Origin: CAZJVD01 sp964549505
Lineage (GTDB): Bacteria > Bdellovibrionota > UBA1018 > CAZJVD01
NCBI GenBank assembly: GCA_964549505.1
Contig: CAZJVD010000001.1
Coordinates: forward strand, 372,001 to 436,000
Direction of reading: 5' to 3'
Length of the DNA stretch: 64,000 nucleotides
Both the position numbers and the translations under genes were made by a program. Positions 33,996 through 42,860 of this stretch are shown here, one piece after another; positions within the stretch are counted from its first letter, which is position 1; every line of letters starts with the position of its first letter. The notes beneath the pieces were generated by a model. The model was not told where the DNA came from, made no database searches, and was given only the letters and a program-made list of their open reading frames with translations.

Positions 33996-36459
33996 CGGCT
34001 ACCACACTGAGAGCGACGACTTTTTCTCCATCGGTGAGGTTCATGACCTTCACCCCTTGGGTCACACGTCCGAGCTCTGAAATATCATTGACCCGCAAGC
34101 GGATGATCTTCCCCTGACTCGAAACGATCATCACTTCTTGGTTCTGTCCGACCTGACAAACCGCTGCGACGGGGCCGTTGCGGTCGGTCGTCTTCATCGA
34201 AAGGATGCCTTTTCCGTAGCGGCTTTGGAGTCGGTACTCTCCGGCCGGCGTGCGTTTGCCAAAACCAAACTCGGTCACCATGAGAATCTCCGAGACACCC
34301 TTGACCGTGTCCGATCCTTCGCGATGCAAGACTTCCATGGCAATCACGGCGTCTCCATCCTCCAGGCCCATGCCGCCAACACCCTTTGCGGATCGACCCA
34401 TAGGACGCACATCTTCTTCGTTGAAACGAATACTCATGCCGTCTTTCGAGACTAGAAACACGTCCTTGTTTCCGTCTGTCACACGCGCGCCCAAAAGCTG
34501 ATCGCCTGCTTCGAACGCGATCGCAGCAATGCCGGCGCTCCGAATGTTCTTAAACGCGCTGACGGGTGTCTTTTTCACAACACCTTGCTTGGTCACAAAG
34601 AAAATATACTCGCTCTCGCTGTTGAACTCGCGCACCGGCAACACCGCGACGACTTTTTCGCCGGGGCCTAGGTTGATCAGATTCACAATCGCTTTTCCGC
34701 GACCCGTTCTTGAAACTTCCGGAACTTTGTAAACCTTCAGCCAATACACGCGGCCCTTGTCCGTGAAACAAAGAAGGTAACTGTGCAGCGTCGTTGTGTA
34801 GATCGACGCCACAAAATCCTCTTCGTCCGTCTTCGCCGCACCCTGGATTCCGCGGCCTCCACGACCTTGCGCGCGGAACTGCGATGGGTCGACACGCTTG
34901 ATGAATCCGCGGTGCGTGATCGTGACAAGCACTTCTTCGTCGGCGATCAGATCTTCGACCTCGAAGTCTTCTGCCGTTTCGTTGGAAACTTCTGTTTTTC
35001 TTGGTGTCGCGTGCTGCTCTTTGATGTCGAGAAGCTCTTTCTCGATGATCTCGAACACCAGTGCTTCGCTCGAAAGAATCTTTCGCAACTCTTCGATTTG
35101 CGCCATCACGTCTTTGTAATCGGCAACGATCTTGTCGCGCTCGAGCCCCGTCAAGCGCTGAAGACGCATGTCCAAGATAGCCTGCGCCTGGAGATCGCTG
35201 AACTGAAACTTCTTCATCAAGCCGTCTTTGGCTTCGTCGGGCGTTTTCGCCGAACGAATCAGCTGAATGACCGGATCAAGACTTTCGACTGCGCGTTTAA
35301 GCCCCTCGAGGATGTGGGCGCGGGCGCGCGCTTTCTTTAAATCATGTGCCGTACGGCGAAGAACAACGTCCTTGCGATGCTCGATGAATGCCCAGAGCAT
35401 GTCGCGCAAGTTGAAAATCTTTGGCTGGTTTTCATGAATCGCAAGAAGGCTGTAACTGAAGTTCTCTTGAAGCTGCGTGAGTTTGAAAAGATTATTCAAG
35501 ATCACACTCGACGCTTCGCCCTTTTTGATGTCAACGACCACACGCATGCCGGTGCGATCGGATTCGTCGCGAAGGTCTGAGATACCCTCAATCTTCTTGT
35601 CGCGAACGAGGTCCGCGATCTTCTCGATCAGTTTTGCTTTGTTAACGTTGTAAGGAAGCTCGGAAATAACAATGCGCTCACGATCGCCGGTCGATGTTTC
35701 GATTTCGGCTTTTCCGCGCATTGTGACGCTACCGCGGCCGGTGAGATACGCTTTTTTCAGCCCTGCTCCGCCAAAGATCACACCCGCGGTCGGAAAGTCA
35801 GGGCCTTTTACAAAATGCAAAAGCGCATCGGTCTGAAGACCAGGGTCGTGAATCAGTGCAACCGAAGCATCGATCACTTCGCCAAGATTGTGCGGCGGAA
35901 TATTGGTCGCCATTCCAACCGCAATCCCCGTCGAACCGTTCACCAAAAGATTTGGAAACTTCGCCGGAAAAACGAGCGGTTCCTTTAAGGTTTCGTCATA
36001 GTTCGGTCCAAAATCAACCGTGTCTCTATCGAGATCAGCGAGCAGTTCCGCCGTGATCTTCGACATGCGAATCTCGGTGTAGCGCATGGCCGCGGCGGCA
36101 TCGCCATCGATCGATCCAAAGTTTCCTTGCCCGTCAACGAGCGGTTCGCGCAAAGAAAAATCCTGCGCCATACGAACGATCGCATCGTAGACCGCGGAGT
36201 CGCCATGCGGGTGGTACTTACCGATCACATCCCCGACAACGCGTGCCGATTTTTTGTACGGTTTGTCGTGAGTGTTGTTGAGATCGTACATCGCATACAA
36301 AACGCGACGGTGCACCGGCTTGAGACCGTCACGCACATCAGGAAGCGCGCGACCGATGATCACGCTCATCGCGTAATCAAGATAAGCCCCACGCATTTCG
36401 TCTTCGATTCTTACGACTTGCGAAGTTTCTTTAGGTGGTGGTGCTTGGGTTTCACTCAT
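33964..36459 (-). CDS. gyrA: DNA gyrase subunit A
   Basis: This is the DNA breakage-reunion subunit of gyrase, 831 aa from the ATG at 36459. The catalytic tyrosine is Y128 in AAAMRYTEIRM. The quinolone-resistance region HPHGDSAVYD carries the wild-type Ser and Asp, implying no classical target resistance. The C-terminal beta-pinwheel has the GyrA-box variant QGRGGRG needed for negative supercoiling. It follows fabH by four bases, and the TPR lipoprotein frame starts inside its 3' end. Confidence 0.97.
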   Translation of the reverse strand: MSETQAPPPKETSQVVRIEDEMRGAYLDYAMSVIIGRALPDVRDGLKPVHRRVLYAMYDLNNTHDKPYKKSARVVGDVIGKYHPHGDSAVYDAIVRMAQDFSLREPLVDGQGNFGSIDGDAAAAMRYTEIRMSKITAELLADLDRDTVDFGPNYDETLKEPLVFPAKFPNLLVNGSTGIAVGMATNIPPHNLGEVIDASVALIHDPGLQTDALLHFVKGPDFPTAGVIFGGAGLKKAYLTGRGSVTMRGKAEIETSTGDRERIVISELPYNVNKAKLIEKIADLVRDKKIEGISDLRDESDRTGMRVVVDIKKGEASSVILNNLFKLTQLQENFSYSLLAIHENQPKIFNLRDMLWAFIEHRKDVVLRRTAHDLKKARARAHILEGLKRAVESLDPVIQLIRSAKTPDEAKDGLMKKFQFSDLQAQAILDMRLQRLTGLERDKIVADYKDVMAQIEELRKILSSEALVFEIIEKELLDIKEQHATPRKTEVSNETAEDFEVEDLIADEEVLVTITHRGFIKRVDPSQFRAQGRGGRGIQGAAKTDEEDFVASIYTTTLHSYLLCFTDKGRVYWLKVYKVPEVSRTGRGKAIVNLINLGPGEKVVAVLPVREFNSESEYIFFVTKQGVVKKTPVSAFKNIRSAGIAAIAFEAGDQLLGARVTDGNKDVFLVSKDGMSIRFNEEDVRPMGRSAKGVGGMGLEDGDAVIAMEVLHREGSDTVKGVSEILMVTEFGFGKRTPAGEYRLQSRYGKGILSMKTTDRNGPVAAVCQVGQNQEVMIVSSQGKIIRLRVNDISELGRVTQGVKVMNLTDGEKVVALSVVADANSPEPTTT

Positions 36460-36463
36460 AAAA

Positions 36464-37471
36464 TTACCAGCGAACGAGCCCTCCGGCCCAGGTGAACCCG
36501 CTTCCAAATGCGGCTGTCATAACCAGCATTCCGGGTTTGAGCTTTCCAGCAGCCACGGCTTCAGCCATACCGATCGGAATCGTCGCAGCTGTCGTGTTGC
36601 CGAACTTCTGAATCGTATTAAAAACGCGGTCGGACTTGATCTTCAGCTGCTCGCCGACCATGTCGTTGATCCGTAAATTAGCTTGATGGAAAAGAAAAAG
36701 ATCGACGTCGGGGACGCCGTAACCCGTTCCATCCAGTGTTTCCAAAACGACTTCTGACATTCTTCGAACGGCATGAACAAAAACAGCTTTTCCGTTCATT
36801 TTCGCGTAACGATCGCCGTTTTCAATCTGGAGCGCTGACATCCGCTCGGTCGGATAAGCCATCCCCGGTGCCGGAGCCCAGAGTTCTTTGGCGTGGTCAC
36901 CGTCGGCGTGAAGAACCGTCTTGATCACACCGCGCGCGCCATCGGTAGCAGCGCCCAAAACAACAGCACCTGCGCCGTCTCCAAACAAAACACTGACATC
37001 GCGTCCACGCGGAGTTCGGTCGAGACCCTTTGAATGCACCTCGGCTCCCACCACTAAAACTTTTTTTCGATGTCCCGAACTCACAAACTGATCCGCGATC
37101 GAAAGGGCGTAGATGAACCCCGAGCAAGCTTGACGTATGTCGATCACCGCACACCCTTGCGCGCCCAGCTTACTCTGCAGAAAACAGCTTGTTCCCGGAA
37201 ACTCATGATCCGGCGTGATCGTCGCCAAGATAATCATGTCGAGATCCTTGGCCTTTGTGTCGGACGCCGCGAGAGCCCTCTCAGCAGCACGAAGTGCGAG
37301 ATCGGACGTCGCCGTCGTTGACCCAAGGTCCACCCAATGTCGTTCTTCGATACCGGTCCGTGTTCGGATCCACTCATCCGATGTGTCCATCATCGAAACA
37401 AGATCGCCGTTCGTAACAACGTTTTCCGGAACGAAATGTCCAACACCGAGAATCTGCGCTCGTGGACTCAT
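36464..37471 (-). CDS. fabH: 3-oxoacyl-ACP synthase III (FabH)
   Basis: This is a ketosynthase III (335 aa) that starts fatty-acid synthesis by condensing acetyl-CoA with malonyl-ACP. The catalytic triad is visible: Cys116 in IRQACSGFIYA, His in FLFHQANLRIND and Asn in KFGNTTAATIPIG. The ATG overlaps the gyrB stop (ATGA), so it is translationally coupled to gyrB and sits between the two gyrase genes. This is not the usual fatty-acid gene context. Confidence 0.94.
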   Translation of the reverse strand: MSPRAQILGVGHFVPENVVTNGDLVSMMDTSDEWIRTRTGIEERHWVDLGSTTATSDLALRAAERALAASDTKAKDLDMIILATITPDHEFPGTSCFLQSKLGAQGCAVIDIRQACSGFIYALSIADQFVSSGHRKKVLVVGAEVHSKGLDRTPRGRDVSVLFGDGAGAVVLGAATDGARGVIKTVLHADGDHAKELWAPAPGMAYPTERMSALQIENGDRYAKMNGKAVFVHAVRRMSEVVLETLDGTGYGVPDVDLFLFHQANLRINDMVGEQLKIKSDRVFNTIQKFGNTTAATIPIGMAEAVAAGKLKPGMLVMTAAFGSGFTWAGGLVRW

Positions 37472-39906
37472 ATGTCGAGATTCCTCACGCGCAACGCATT
37501 TTCCTCGATAAACTGTCTTCGTGGCTCGACCTGGTCACCCATAAGAATCGAAAAAATACTGTCGGCGTCGACCGCGTCTTCGACTGCGACTTTTAAGAGT
37601 GCGCGCTTGGTCGGATCCATGGTTGTTTCCCAAAGCTGTTCGGGGTTCATCTCTCCCAAGCCCTTGTATCGCTGGATACCAATACCCGTTCGCGCAAAAC
37701 CCAAAATGATTTCCAGAAGCTCTTCAGGGCCCTTGGCTTCTTTTTTCTCGGTATTCTTTCCGGTCGTCGCCGTGACCGTAAACGGCCCGGCTCCCATCGC
37801 ACACATCGATTGAAAAAGTTTTTGAAGCTCTTCGAACTCCTTCGATCCCAACATCGCCGTATTCACCGACGACTTCAGGCGGCTTCCCTCGACAGTGGTT
37901 TCAACAACACCGGTGTAACCCTCTCCAGCGGGGTTTTTCTCAATCACAAACTCGCAATGATGTTCTTGTTCGGTCAGCTTTTTCTTGAATCCAGAAAGAA
38001 TGTTCTCGAGCGCCTTCTTATCTTCAAGAACTTTAACATCGACGCCGGCCCAAAGAATCTCGCGCAGAAGTCCTGGGAAAAACCGTCGGCGTGCGCGATC
38101 AATCCCCTTCGAAAACTTTGCAGCCGCCTTCAGCCCCGGCAAAAGTGCGCTGGCCGGCACGGTCTGCCCGCTCGCGCGGACTTCGATCCCCTCGAGACCA
38201 CTTCCCAAAAGGTATTCTGAAAGTTCGAACTCGTTTTTGATGTAACGCTCTTTCTGGCCTTTTTTGACTTTAAAAAGTGGTGGTTGCGCGATGTAGAGAA
38301 AACCGCGCTCCAGAATGGGAAACATTTGGCGATAAAAGAACGTGAGCAGCAACGTTCGGATGTGGCTACCATCGACGTCAGCGTCGGTCATGATGATCAC
38401 TTTGTGATAGCGAAGCTTGCCGACATCAAAATCGTCTTTGCCAACTCCAGCTCCAAGCGCCGTGATCAATACTTTGATTTCTTCGCTCGAAAGCATCTTG
38501 TCGAAGCGCGCTTTCTCGACGTTTAGAATCTTTCCTTTGAGCGGCAGGATCGCTTGATATTTTCGCGAGCGCCCCTGTTTTGCTGAGCCGCCGGCGCTAT
38601 CCCCTTCGACAATGAAGATTTCGGAAAGTGCTGGGTCCTTTTCCTGACAATCCGCCATCTTTCCGGGCAGACCCCCCCAATCGAGTGCCGTTTTTCGGCG
38701 TGTAAGATCGCGCGCTTTTCGTGCCGCGATACGCGCTGCTGCTGAGTCAATCGCCTTCTGAACAATCCGGCGGGCGATGGGTGGGTTGTGTTCAAAAAAG
38801 TCTCCGAGTTTTTCGCCGACCATCGCGTTGACGAAACCCTCGACTTCGCTGTTTCCAAGTTTCGTCTTCGTTTGTCCTTCGAACTGTGGCTCGCGAAGCT
38901 TAACACTGATCACCGTCGCCAAACCCTCACGGATATCGTCGCCGGTGATGGATTCGTCCAAGTTCTTTGTCAGACCGGCCGCGTTTGCATAACGGTTCAC
39001 AACACGCGTGAGCGCTGTTTTAAAACCTGAAACGTGCGTTCCACCTTCGATCGTGTGGATGTTGTTGGCGTAGGACGAGATCGTCTCCGCATACGAATCG
39101 TTCCACTGAAGCGCAAGCTCCGCTGAAGTGCCACCCTCTTCGTTTGCAAAGTAAATCACGTTCGGATGCAACTTCGACTTCGACTTGTTGATGTGTTCTA
39201 CAAAGCTGACGATCCCACCCTCATAGTGAAACTCTTTCTTGCTCGGTTTTTCATCACGTTCATCCGTGATGCTGATCATGATTCCGTTATTGAGAAACGC
39301 GAGCTCACGCAAGCGATTGGTCAACGTGTCGGCGTTGTATTCAATCGTTTCAAAAATCTCTGGATCCGGTTTGAACGTGACTTTCGTTCCACGCTGGGTG
39401 GTCGTTCCGGTCTCCGTGAGTTTATCTTGAGGAACGCCTCGCGAAAAAGCCTGTCGGTAGGTCTTCCCGTTTTGAAAAACTTCGACGATGAGTGACTCGG
39501 AAAGGGCATTGACGACGGCGGCCCCGACGCCATGCAATCCGCCTGAAACTTTGTAAGCGCCGTCTTCTTGATTGAACTTTCCACCGGCGTGCAGTTTTGT
39601 CAGAACGACTTCGACCGCTGAAACTCCCGACTCATGCATCCCTGTCGGAATTCCGCGTCCGTCATCAAGAACAGAAACACTTTGGTCGATGTGGATCGTG
39701 ACATGAACGCTTTTCGCATGTCCTGCCAGCGCCTCGTCGATCGAGTTGTCCACGATTTCGTAAACCAGGTGATGGAGCCCCCGTGCGGCCGTGTCACCAA
39801 TGTACATGCCGGGGCGTTTACGAACGGCTTCGAGGCCTTCAAGAATCTTGATCTTGTCGGCGGTGTAATCCGAATTCACGCGGGTGTTTCGAAGCTCGGT
39901 TGACAT
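37468..39906 (-). CDS. gyrB: DNA gyrase subunit B
   Basis: This is the ATPase and TOPRIM subunit of gyrase (812 aa). The GHKL ATP-binding site shows VYEIVDNSIDEALAGH, DDGRGIPTG and GGLHGVGAAVVNALS. The TOPRIM domain shows IVEGDSAGGSAKQGR and the metal acidic motif DADVDGSHIRTLLLTFFYR. The C-terminus ends with IQRYKGLGEMNPEQLWETTM. Length is normal. It follows recF by 34 bases within the dnaN-recF-gyrB run leaving oriC. Confidence 0.98.
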   Translation of the reverse strand: MSTELRNTRVNSDYTADKIKILEGLEAVRKRPGMYIGDTAARGLHHLVYEIVDNSIDEALAGHAKSVHVTIHIDQSVSVLDDGRGIPTGMHESGVSAVEVVLTKLHAGGKFNQEDGAYKVSGGLHGVGAAVVNALSESLIVEVFQNGKTYRQAFSRGVPQDKLTETGTTTQRGTKVTFKPDPEIFETIEYNADTLTNRLRELAFLNNGIMISITDERDEKPSKKEFHYEGGIVSFVEHINKSKSKLHPNVIYFANEEGGTSAELALQWNDSYAETISSYANNIHTIEGGTHVSGFKTALTRVVNRYANAAGLTKNLDESITGDDIREGLATVISVKLREPQFEGQTKTKLGNSEVEGFVNAMVGEKLGDFFEHNPPIARRIVQKAIDSAAARIAARKARDLTRRKTALDWGGLPGKMADCQEKDPALSEIFIVEGDSAGGSAKQGRSRKYQAILPLKGKILNVEKARFDKMLSSEEIKVLITALGAGVGKDDFDVGKLRYHKVIIMTDADVDGSHIRTLLLTFFYRQMFPILERGFLYIAQPPLFKVKKGQKERYIKNEFELSEYLLGSGLEGIEVRASGQTVPASALLPGLKAAAKFSKGIDRARRRFFPGLLREILWAGVDVKVLEDKKALENILSGFKKKLTEQEHHCEFVIEKNPAGEGYTGVVETTVEGSRLKSSVNTAMLGSKEFEELQKLFQSMCAMGAGPFTVTATTGKNTEKKEAKGPEELLEIILGFARTGIGIQRYKGLGEMNPEQLWETTMDPTKRALLKVAVEDAVDADSIFSILMGDQVEPRRQFIEENALRVRNLDI

Positions 39907-39940
39907 GAGTTTTTCTAGATCTGCTCTCTTTGCTCTTAGA

Positions 39941-41152
39941 CTAACTAATCGTGCCGTTCACTACATCAAAGCTCTGGATCTCGGGATGCAGCCGGCGAAA
40001 AGACTGTTCTTCAGTCGTCGTCACAAACCCTTGCACACCCGACTCTCTCAACCGACCCAATAAAAACTCTCGTCGTTTCAAATCCAACTCCGACGAAAAA
40101 TCATCTAGTAACAGAACCGGTTTGACCTGAGAGCGAGTTTCGTAAAGATCCATCTCAGAAATTTTCAGTGCAAGGAGTGCCGATCGTATTTCCCCCTGAG
40201 AACCTCTATGGGAAAGAGGCATTTGCCGAGACTCAAACATCCAATCCTCTCGGTGAGGTCCCACTAACGTCACACCTGCAGCAGTCTCGCGCTCTCGAAA
40301 TCGTGAAAGCCTGATTTCCAGCCGCTTTTCTAGTAGTTCTAGCGAGGCGTCAAGGCCTTGTCCAGAGAAAGTTTCCCCGAATAATCTATTGTTTTCACTC
40401 ACTTTTTCTTCTTCGAAGAGTGGTATCGAGGCGTGGTATTTTACCTCTAATTTCTCCTGCTCTGGCGCTATGCGTTGCAGCGCAGAATTGATCGTTTTTG
40501 CAAGTTTTCCAAGCCACAGAGCGCGCAGATAGATGATCTGAGCACCATAAGCGGCGATCTGGCGTGAGAACTCAGCGAGCCCTGCAGCCTCTCGACTCAA
40601 AATCCCCTGGGAGATCTGCCTGAGAAGCGCGTTTCGTTGCTCTAAAGCCTTCTGGTAGCGTTTTAGAATGTCCCCATACTCGAGTTCTTCGGCGCAAACG
40701 ACGCGATTAAGAAAAGTTCTTCGTCCCCTCGGCTCACCGCGTATCAAATCATGGTCTGCGGGGTTGAAAACAATCGTGTGAAAGCGGCTGCGGCGATACT
40801 CCGAGACGCGCTTAGCGGGCTTATGGTCTCGGAAAGCTGTTTTCTTTAACCGCCTTTGGATTCGGTGTTCATCGCGTTCGAGTCGAATCCCAAGTGAGGT
40901 CTGCCAGGCACCTTGTTCGTTCTCAAAACCAACATCCGCACCGACTTCAGCTGTGTGCTGTCCCGATCGAATCACGAACTCGAGATCTTTCTCACGAAAG
41001 GACTCTAACGTTGCAACCAGGTGGATCGCTTCCAGAATGGAGGTTTTCCCTTGAGCGTTGGGTCCGATAAAAAAGTTCAATCCCGCGCTTGGCTGATGAA
41101 CAAACGGTTCGAGGTTGCGACAGTTCTGTGCTTGGAGACGGAGTAACTTCAA
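39941..41152 (-). CDS. recF: DNA replication and repair protein RecF
   Basis: This is an SMC-like ATPase (403 aa) that works with RecO and RecR to load RecA at gaps. Walker A is GPNAQGKTSILEAIHL, the signature is SHRGSQGEIRSALLALK, and Walker B/D-loop is PVLLLDDFSSELD. The start codon overlaps the dnaN stop as ATGA. Codon choice is slightly more AT-rich than in the flanking genes, but nothing suggests transfer. Confidence 0.95.
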   Translation of the reverse strand: MKLLRLQAQNCRNLEPFVHQPSAGLNFFIGPNAQGKTSILEAIHLVATLESFREKDLEFVIRSGQHTAEVGADVGFENEQGAWQTSLGIRLERDEHRIQRRLKKTAFRDHKPAKRVSEYRRSRFHTIVFNPADHDLIRGEPRGRRTFLNRVVCAEELEYGDILKRYQKALEQRNALLRQISQGILSREAAGLAEFSRQIAAYGAQIIYLRALWLGKLAKTINSALQRIAPEQEKLEVKYHASIPLFEEEKVSENNRLFGETFSGQGLDASLELLEKRLEIRLSRFRERETAAGVTLVGPHREDWMFESRQMPLSHRGSQGEIRSALLALKISEMDLYETRSQVKPVLLLDDFSSELDLKRREFLLGRLRESGVQGFVTTTEEQSFRRLHPEIQSFDVVNGTIS

Positions 41153-42276
41153 ATCCGCATCGGCATGATGATGTAAGTGTGGTTCTTAGAATTTTTTCCC
41201 TGGATAACTCCAGGACTCAAACGATCTTTAAACTTAAATTCGAGTTCTTCGCTCTCAAGCGTCGGAAGGCAATCGAGTAAGTAACGAGCGTTGAAACCCA
41301 TTTCAACAGCATCACCAGTGTATTCAATCTCGATGTCTTCTGTTGCTTCGCCGGTATCCGGATTGCTCGTCGAAATCATGAGAACACCGGGCTTGAAACT
41401 AAACTTTACGCCGCGACTCTTCTCATGCGCGAGCAAGCTGACACGACGAAGCGCCGCTGTGAAATCTTCTCGACTTAAAACAACGACATGTTCCGTCGCT
41501 TTTGGAATCACCTGACGATAATCAGGGTATTCGCCTTCGATAAGACGAATAAAAAGATATGTGCTTCCCGAGTGAGCATAAAAATATCCTTGATCGAATG
41601 CGATCCGAATACTTTCCGGTTTTTCTTCGTCGAGAATTTTTTTCAGTTCACCCAAACCTTTTTTAGGAATGATCATTCCCTTTTTAAGGTCGGGCATTTT
41701 CAAAAACACTTCTTGATCAACAAAGGATAGGCGATGCCCATCGGTTGCCGTCATGCGCATGAGTGCTCCTGAGTCCTCACGAGCATTATCAAGGGATTCA
41801 AAATAGACACCGTTGAGGTGATACCGAGTGGCATCGGTTGAAACCGCAAACCACGTTTTATGAATCATGTCGTTGAGCGCTTTGCCTTTTGCTTGATGGT
41901 ATTTTTTTTCTTCAAACGAAGGCATCGTCGGAAACTCGCTCGCAGCCAAACTCACAACGCTGAAGCGTGACTTTCCAGAAACAATCTCAACCCAGTCGTT
42001 ACTCTTGCGAGAAATTTTAACCGGCTTGCTAGGGAGTTCCTTGATGATGTCTAGGAAGTGCTTTCCAGAAAGCGTGATCTTACCGTCCTGGTCGGTCTTT
42101 ACTGGAACCTCGACTCGCATCCCGACCTCAAGATCTGTGGCGCTTAAGAAGAGTTTCCCCTCGCTGGCGACACAAAGAATATTGGACAGAATTTGAACGG
42201 TGTTCTTCTTTTCAACAACGGACTGGATTCTCTGAAGCGCGCTAAAGAGGGAGTCCCGATCAACCTCAAACTTCAT
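41149..42276 (-). CDS. dnaN: DNA polymerase III beta sliding clamp
   Basis: This is the ring-shaped processivity factor of the replicative polymerase (375 aa). I chose the ATG at 42276, giving MKFEVDRDSLFSALQRIQSV, the family-typical beginning; the frame continues to a TTG at 42312. Conserved parts include RVSLLAHEKSRGVKF and the C-terminal YTYIIMPMRI-like ending (HTYIIMPMRI), which forms part of the peptide-binding pocket. It is the first gene next to the predicted origin, and DnaA binding upstream may influence its transcription. Confidence 0.96.
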   Translation of the reverse strand: MKFEVDRDSLFSALQRIQSVVEKKNTVQILSNILCVASEGKLFLSATDLEVGMRVEVPVKTDQDGKITLSGKHFLDIIKELPSKPVKISRKSNDWVEIVSGKSRFSVVSLAASEFPTMPSFEEKKYHQAKGKALNDMIHKTWFAVSTDATRYHLNGVYFESLDNAREDSGALMRMTATDGHRLSFVDQEVFLKMPDLKKGMIIPKKGLGELKKILDEEKPESIRIAFDQGYFYAHSGSTYLFIRLIEGEYPDYRQVIPKATEHVVVLSREDFTAALRRVSLLAHEKSRGVKFSFKPGVLMISTSNPDTGEATEDIEIEYTGDAVEMGFNARYLLDCLPTLESEELEFKFKDRLSPGVIQGKNSKNHTYIIMPMRI

Positions 42277-42295
42277 CCTTGAACAATTACGATCG

Positions 42296-42314
42296 ACTTG
42301 TTTCTGTGACAAGT
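42296..42314. repeat. Short inverted repeat upstream of dnaN
   Basis: ACTTGT and ACAAGT are separated by seven bases, 20 bases upstream of the dnaN ATG. It could be an operator or a small leader hairpin. Its size allows chance occurrence. Confidence 0.3.
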
Positions 42315-42320
42315 GGTTTT

Positions 42321-42367
42321 ACCCATATATTTAGTAGCAGTAGTAGAGGGTGTGGATAAGTGGATAA
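42321..42367. other. oriC unwinding element: AT-rich segment, DnaA-trio and two DnaA boxes
   Basis: Reading left to right, an AT-rich stretch (ccatatattta) is followed by the triplets TAG TAG CAG TAG TAG (42332-42346). A short AGGG spacer comes next, then a perfect DnaA box (TGTGGATAA, 42351-42359) and a near-perfect one (42359-42367). This is the arrangement of the basal unwinding system described in Bacillus subtilis, where DnaA loads onto repeated 3'-GAT-5' triplets to open the duplex. The element lies between dnaN and the remaining boxes. Confidence 0.75.
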
Positions 42368-42371
42368 CTCA

Positions 42372-42385
42372 ATCAATCGATTGAT
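42372..42385. repeat. Perfect 14-bp palindrome inside oriC
   Basis: ATCAATCGATTGAT is its own reverse complement and sits between the first DnaA box pair and the next near-match box. It may be a binding site for a dimeric regulator of initiation. No known family site is matched with confidence. Confidence 0.45.
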
Positions 42386-42573
42386 CTAACAGGGAAAACT
42401 CATCCACATTGCCTGTGGATAACTCTGGGGAGCGATTGTGGATAACTTTCGCCAAAACAAAACGCTCAAGTGGAAAAAGGGACTTATCCACAAGTTATCC
42501 ACAAGAAAATGTGGATAACTTTTTAACGCAGATTAAAAAACTCAAATGATGAGCCGAAAAACCACCATGACGC

Positions 42574-42639
42574 AGCGAAAAGACCCGACTTATCCCCAAT
42601 ACTTGACCACCCCATAGCAACTAGCGAAAACAGCGAAAA
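42574..42639. repeat. Three direct copies of AGCGAAAA in the oriC spacer
   Basis: AGCGAAAA occurs at 42574-42581, 42623-42630 and 42632-42639, with a related GCCGAAAA at 42553-42560. These fill the spacer between the two DnaA-box groups. They could bind an initiation regulator or bend DNA. Confidence 0.4.
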
Positions 42640-42860
42640 ACAGGGGTTTTTTGTGGATAAGTGGATAACTTATTTTTTCAGGCGAAATCATTGAGGTTTT
42701 AATGTGGAAAACTTGTGGATAACTATGTGGATAAGTATGTGGACAGATTGTGGATAAGTTTCTGTCCACATTTTATCCACAGACTTATCCACCGGGTTAT
42801 CCCCAGAATTAGCGTTGTTGAGTAAATCGTACCTGGTTTAGTGTGTTGCGGTGACTCGAC

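Larger units (their letters stand above)
42331..42805. other. oriC: Predicted chromosomal replication origin oriC
   Basis: There are eleven perfect TTATCCACA boxes in either orientation, starting at 42351, 42414, 42437, 42484, 42495, 42510, 42652, 42714, 42726, 42749 and 42773. Near matches start at 42359, 42400, 42590, 42660, 42738, 42762, 42785 and 42797. The boxes form two groups separated by about 130 bases that contain only one near match. The 584-base non-coding stretch (42277-42860) next to dnaN-recF-gyrB is the longest gene-free piece in the window. No dnaA gene is present on either side. Confidence 0.9.

Noticed and set aside
42313..42860. RNA gene or small protein gene in the non-coding stretch
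   Set aside because: The stretch is filled by DnaA boxes and AT-rich elements; no cloverleaf or convincing start with ribosome site was found.
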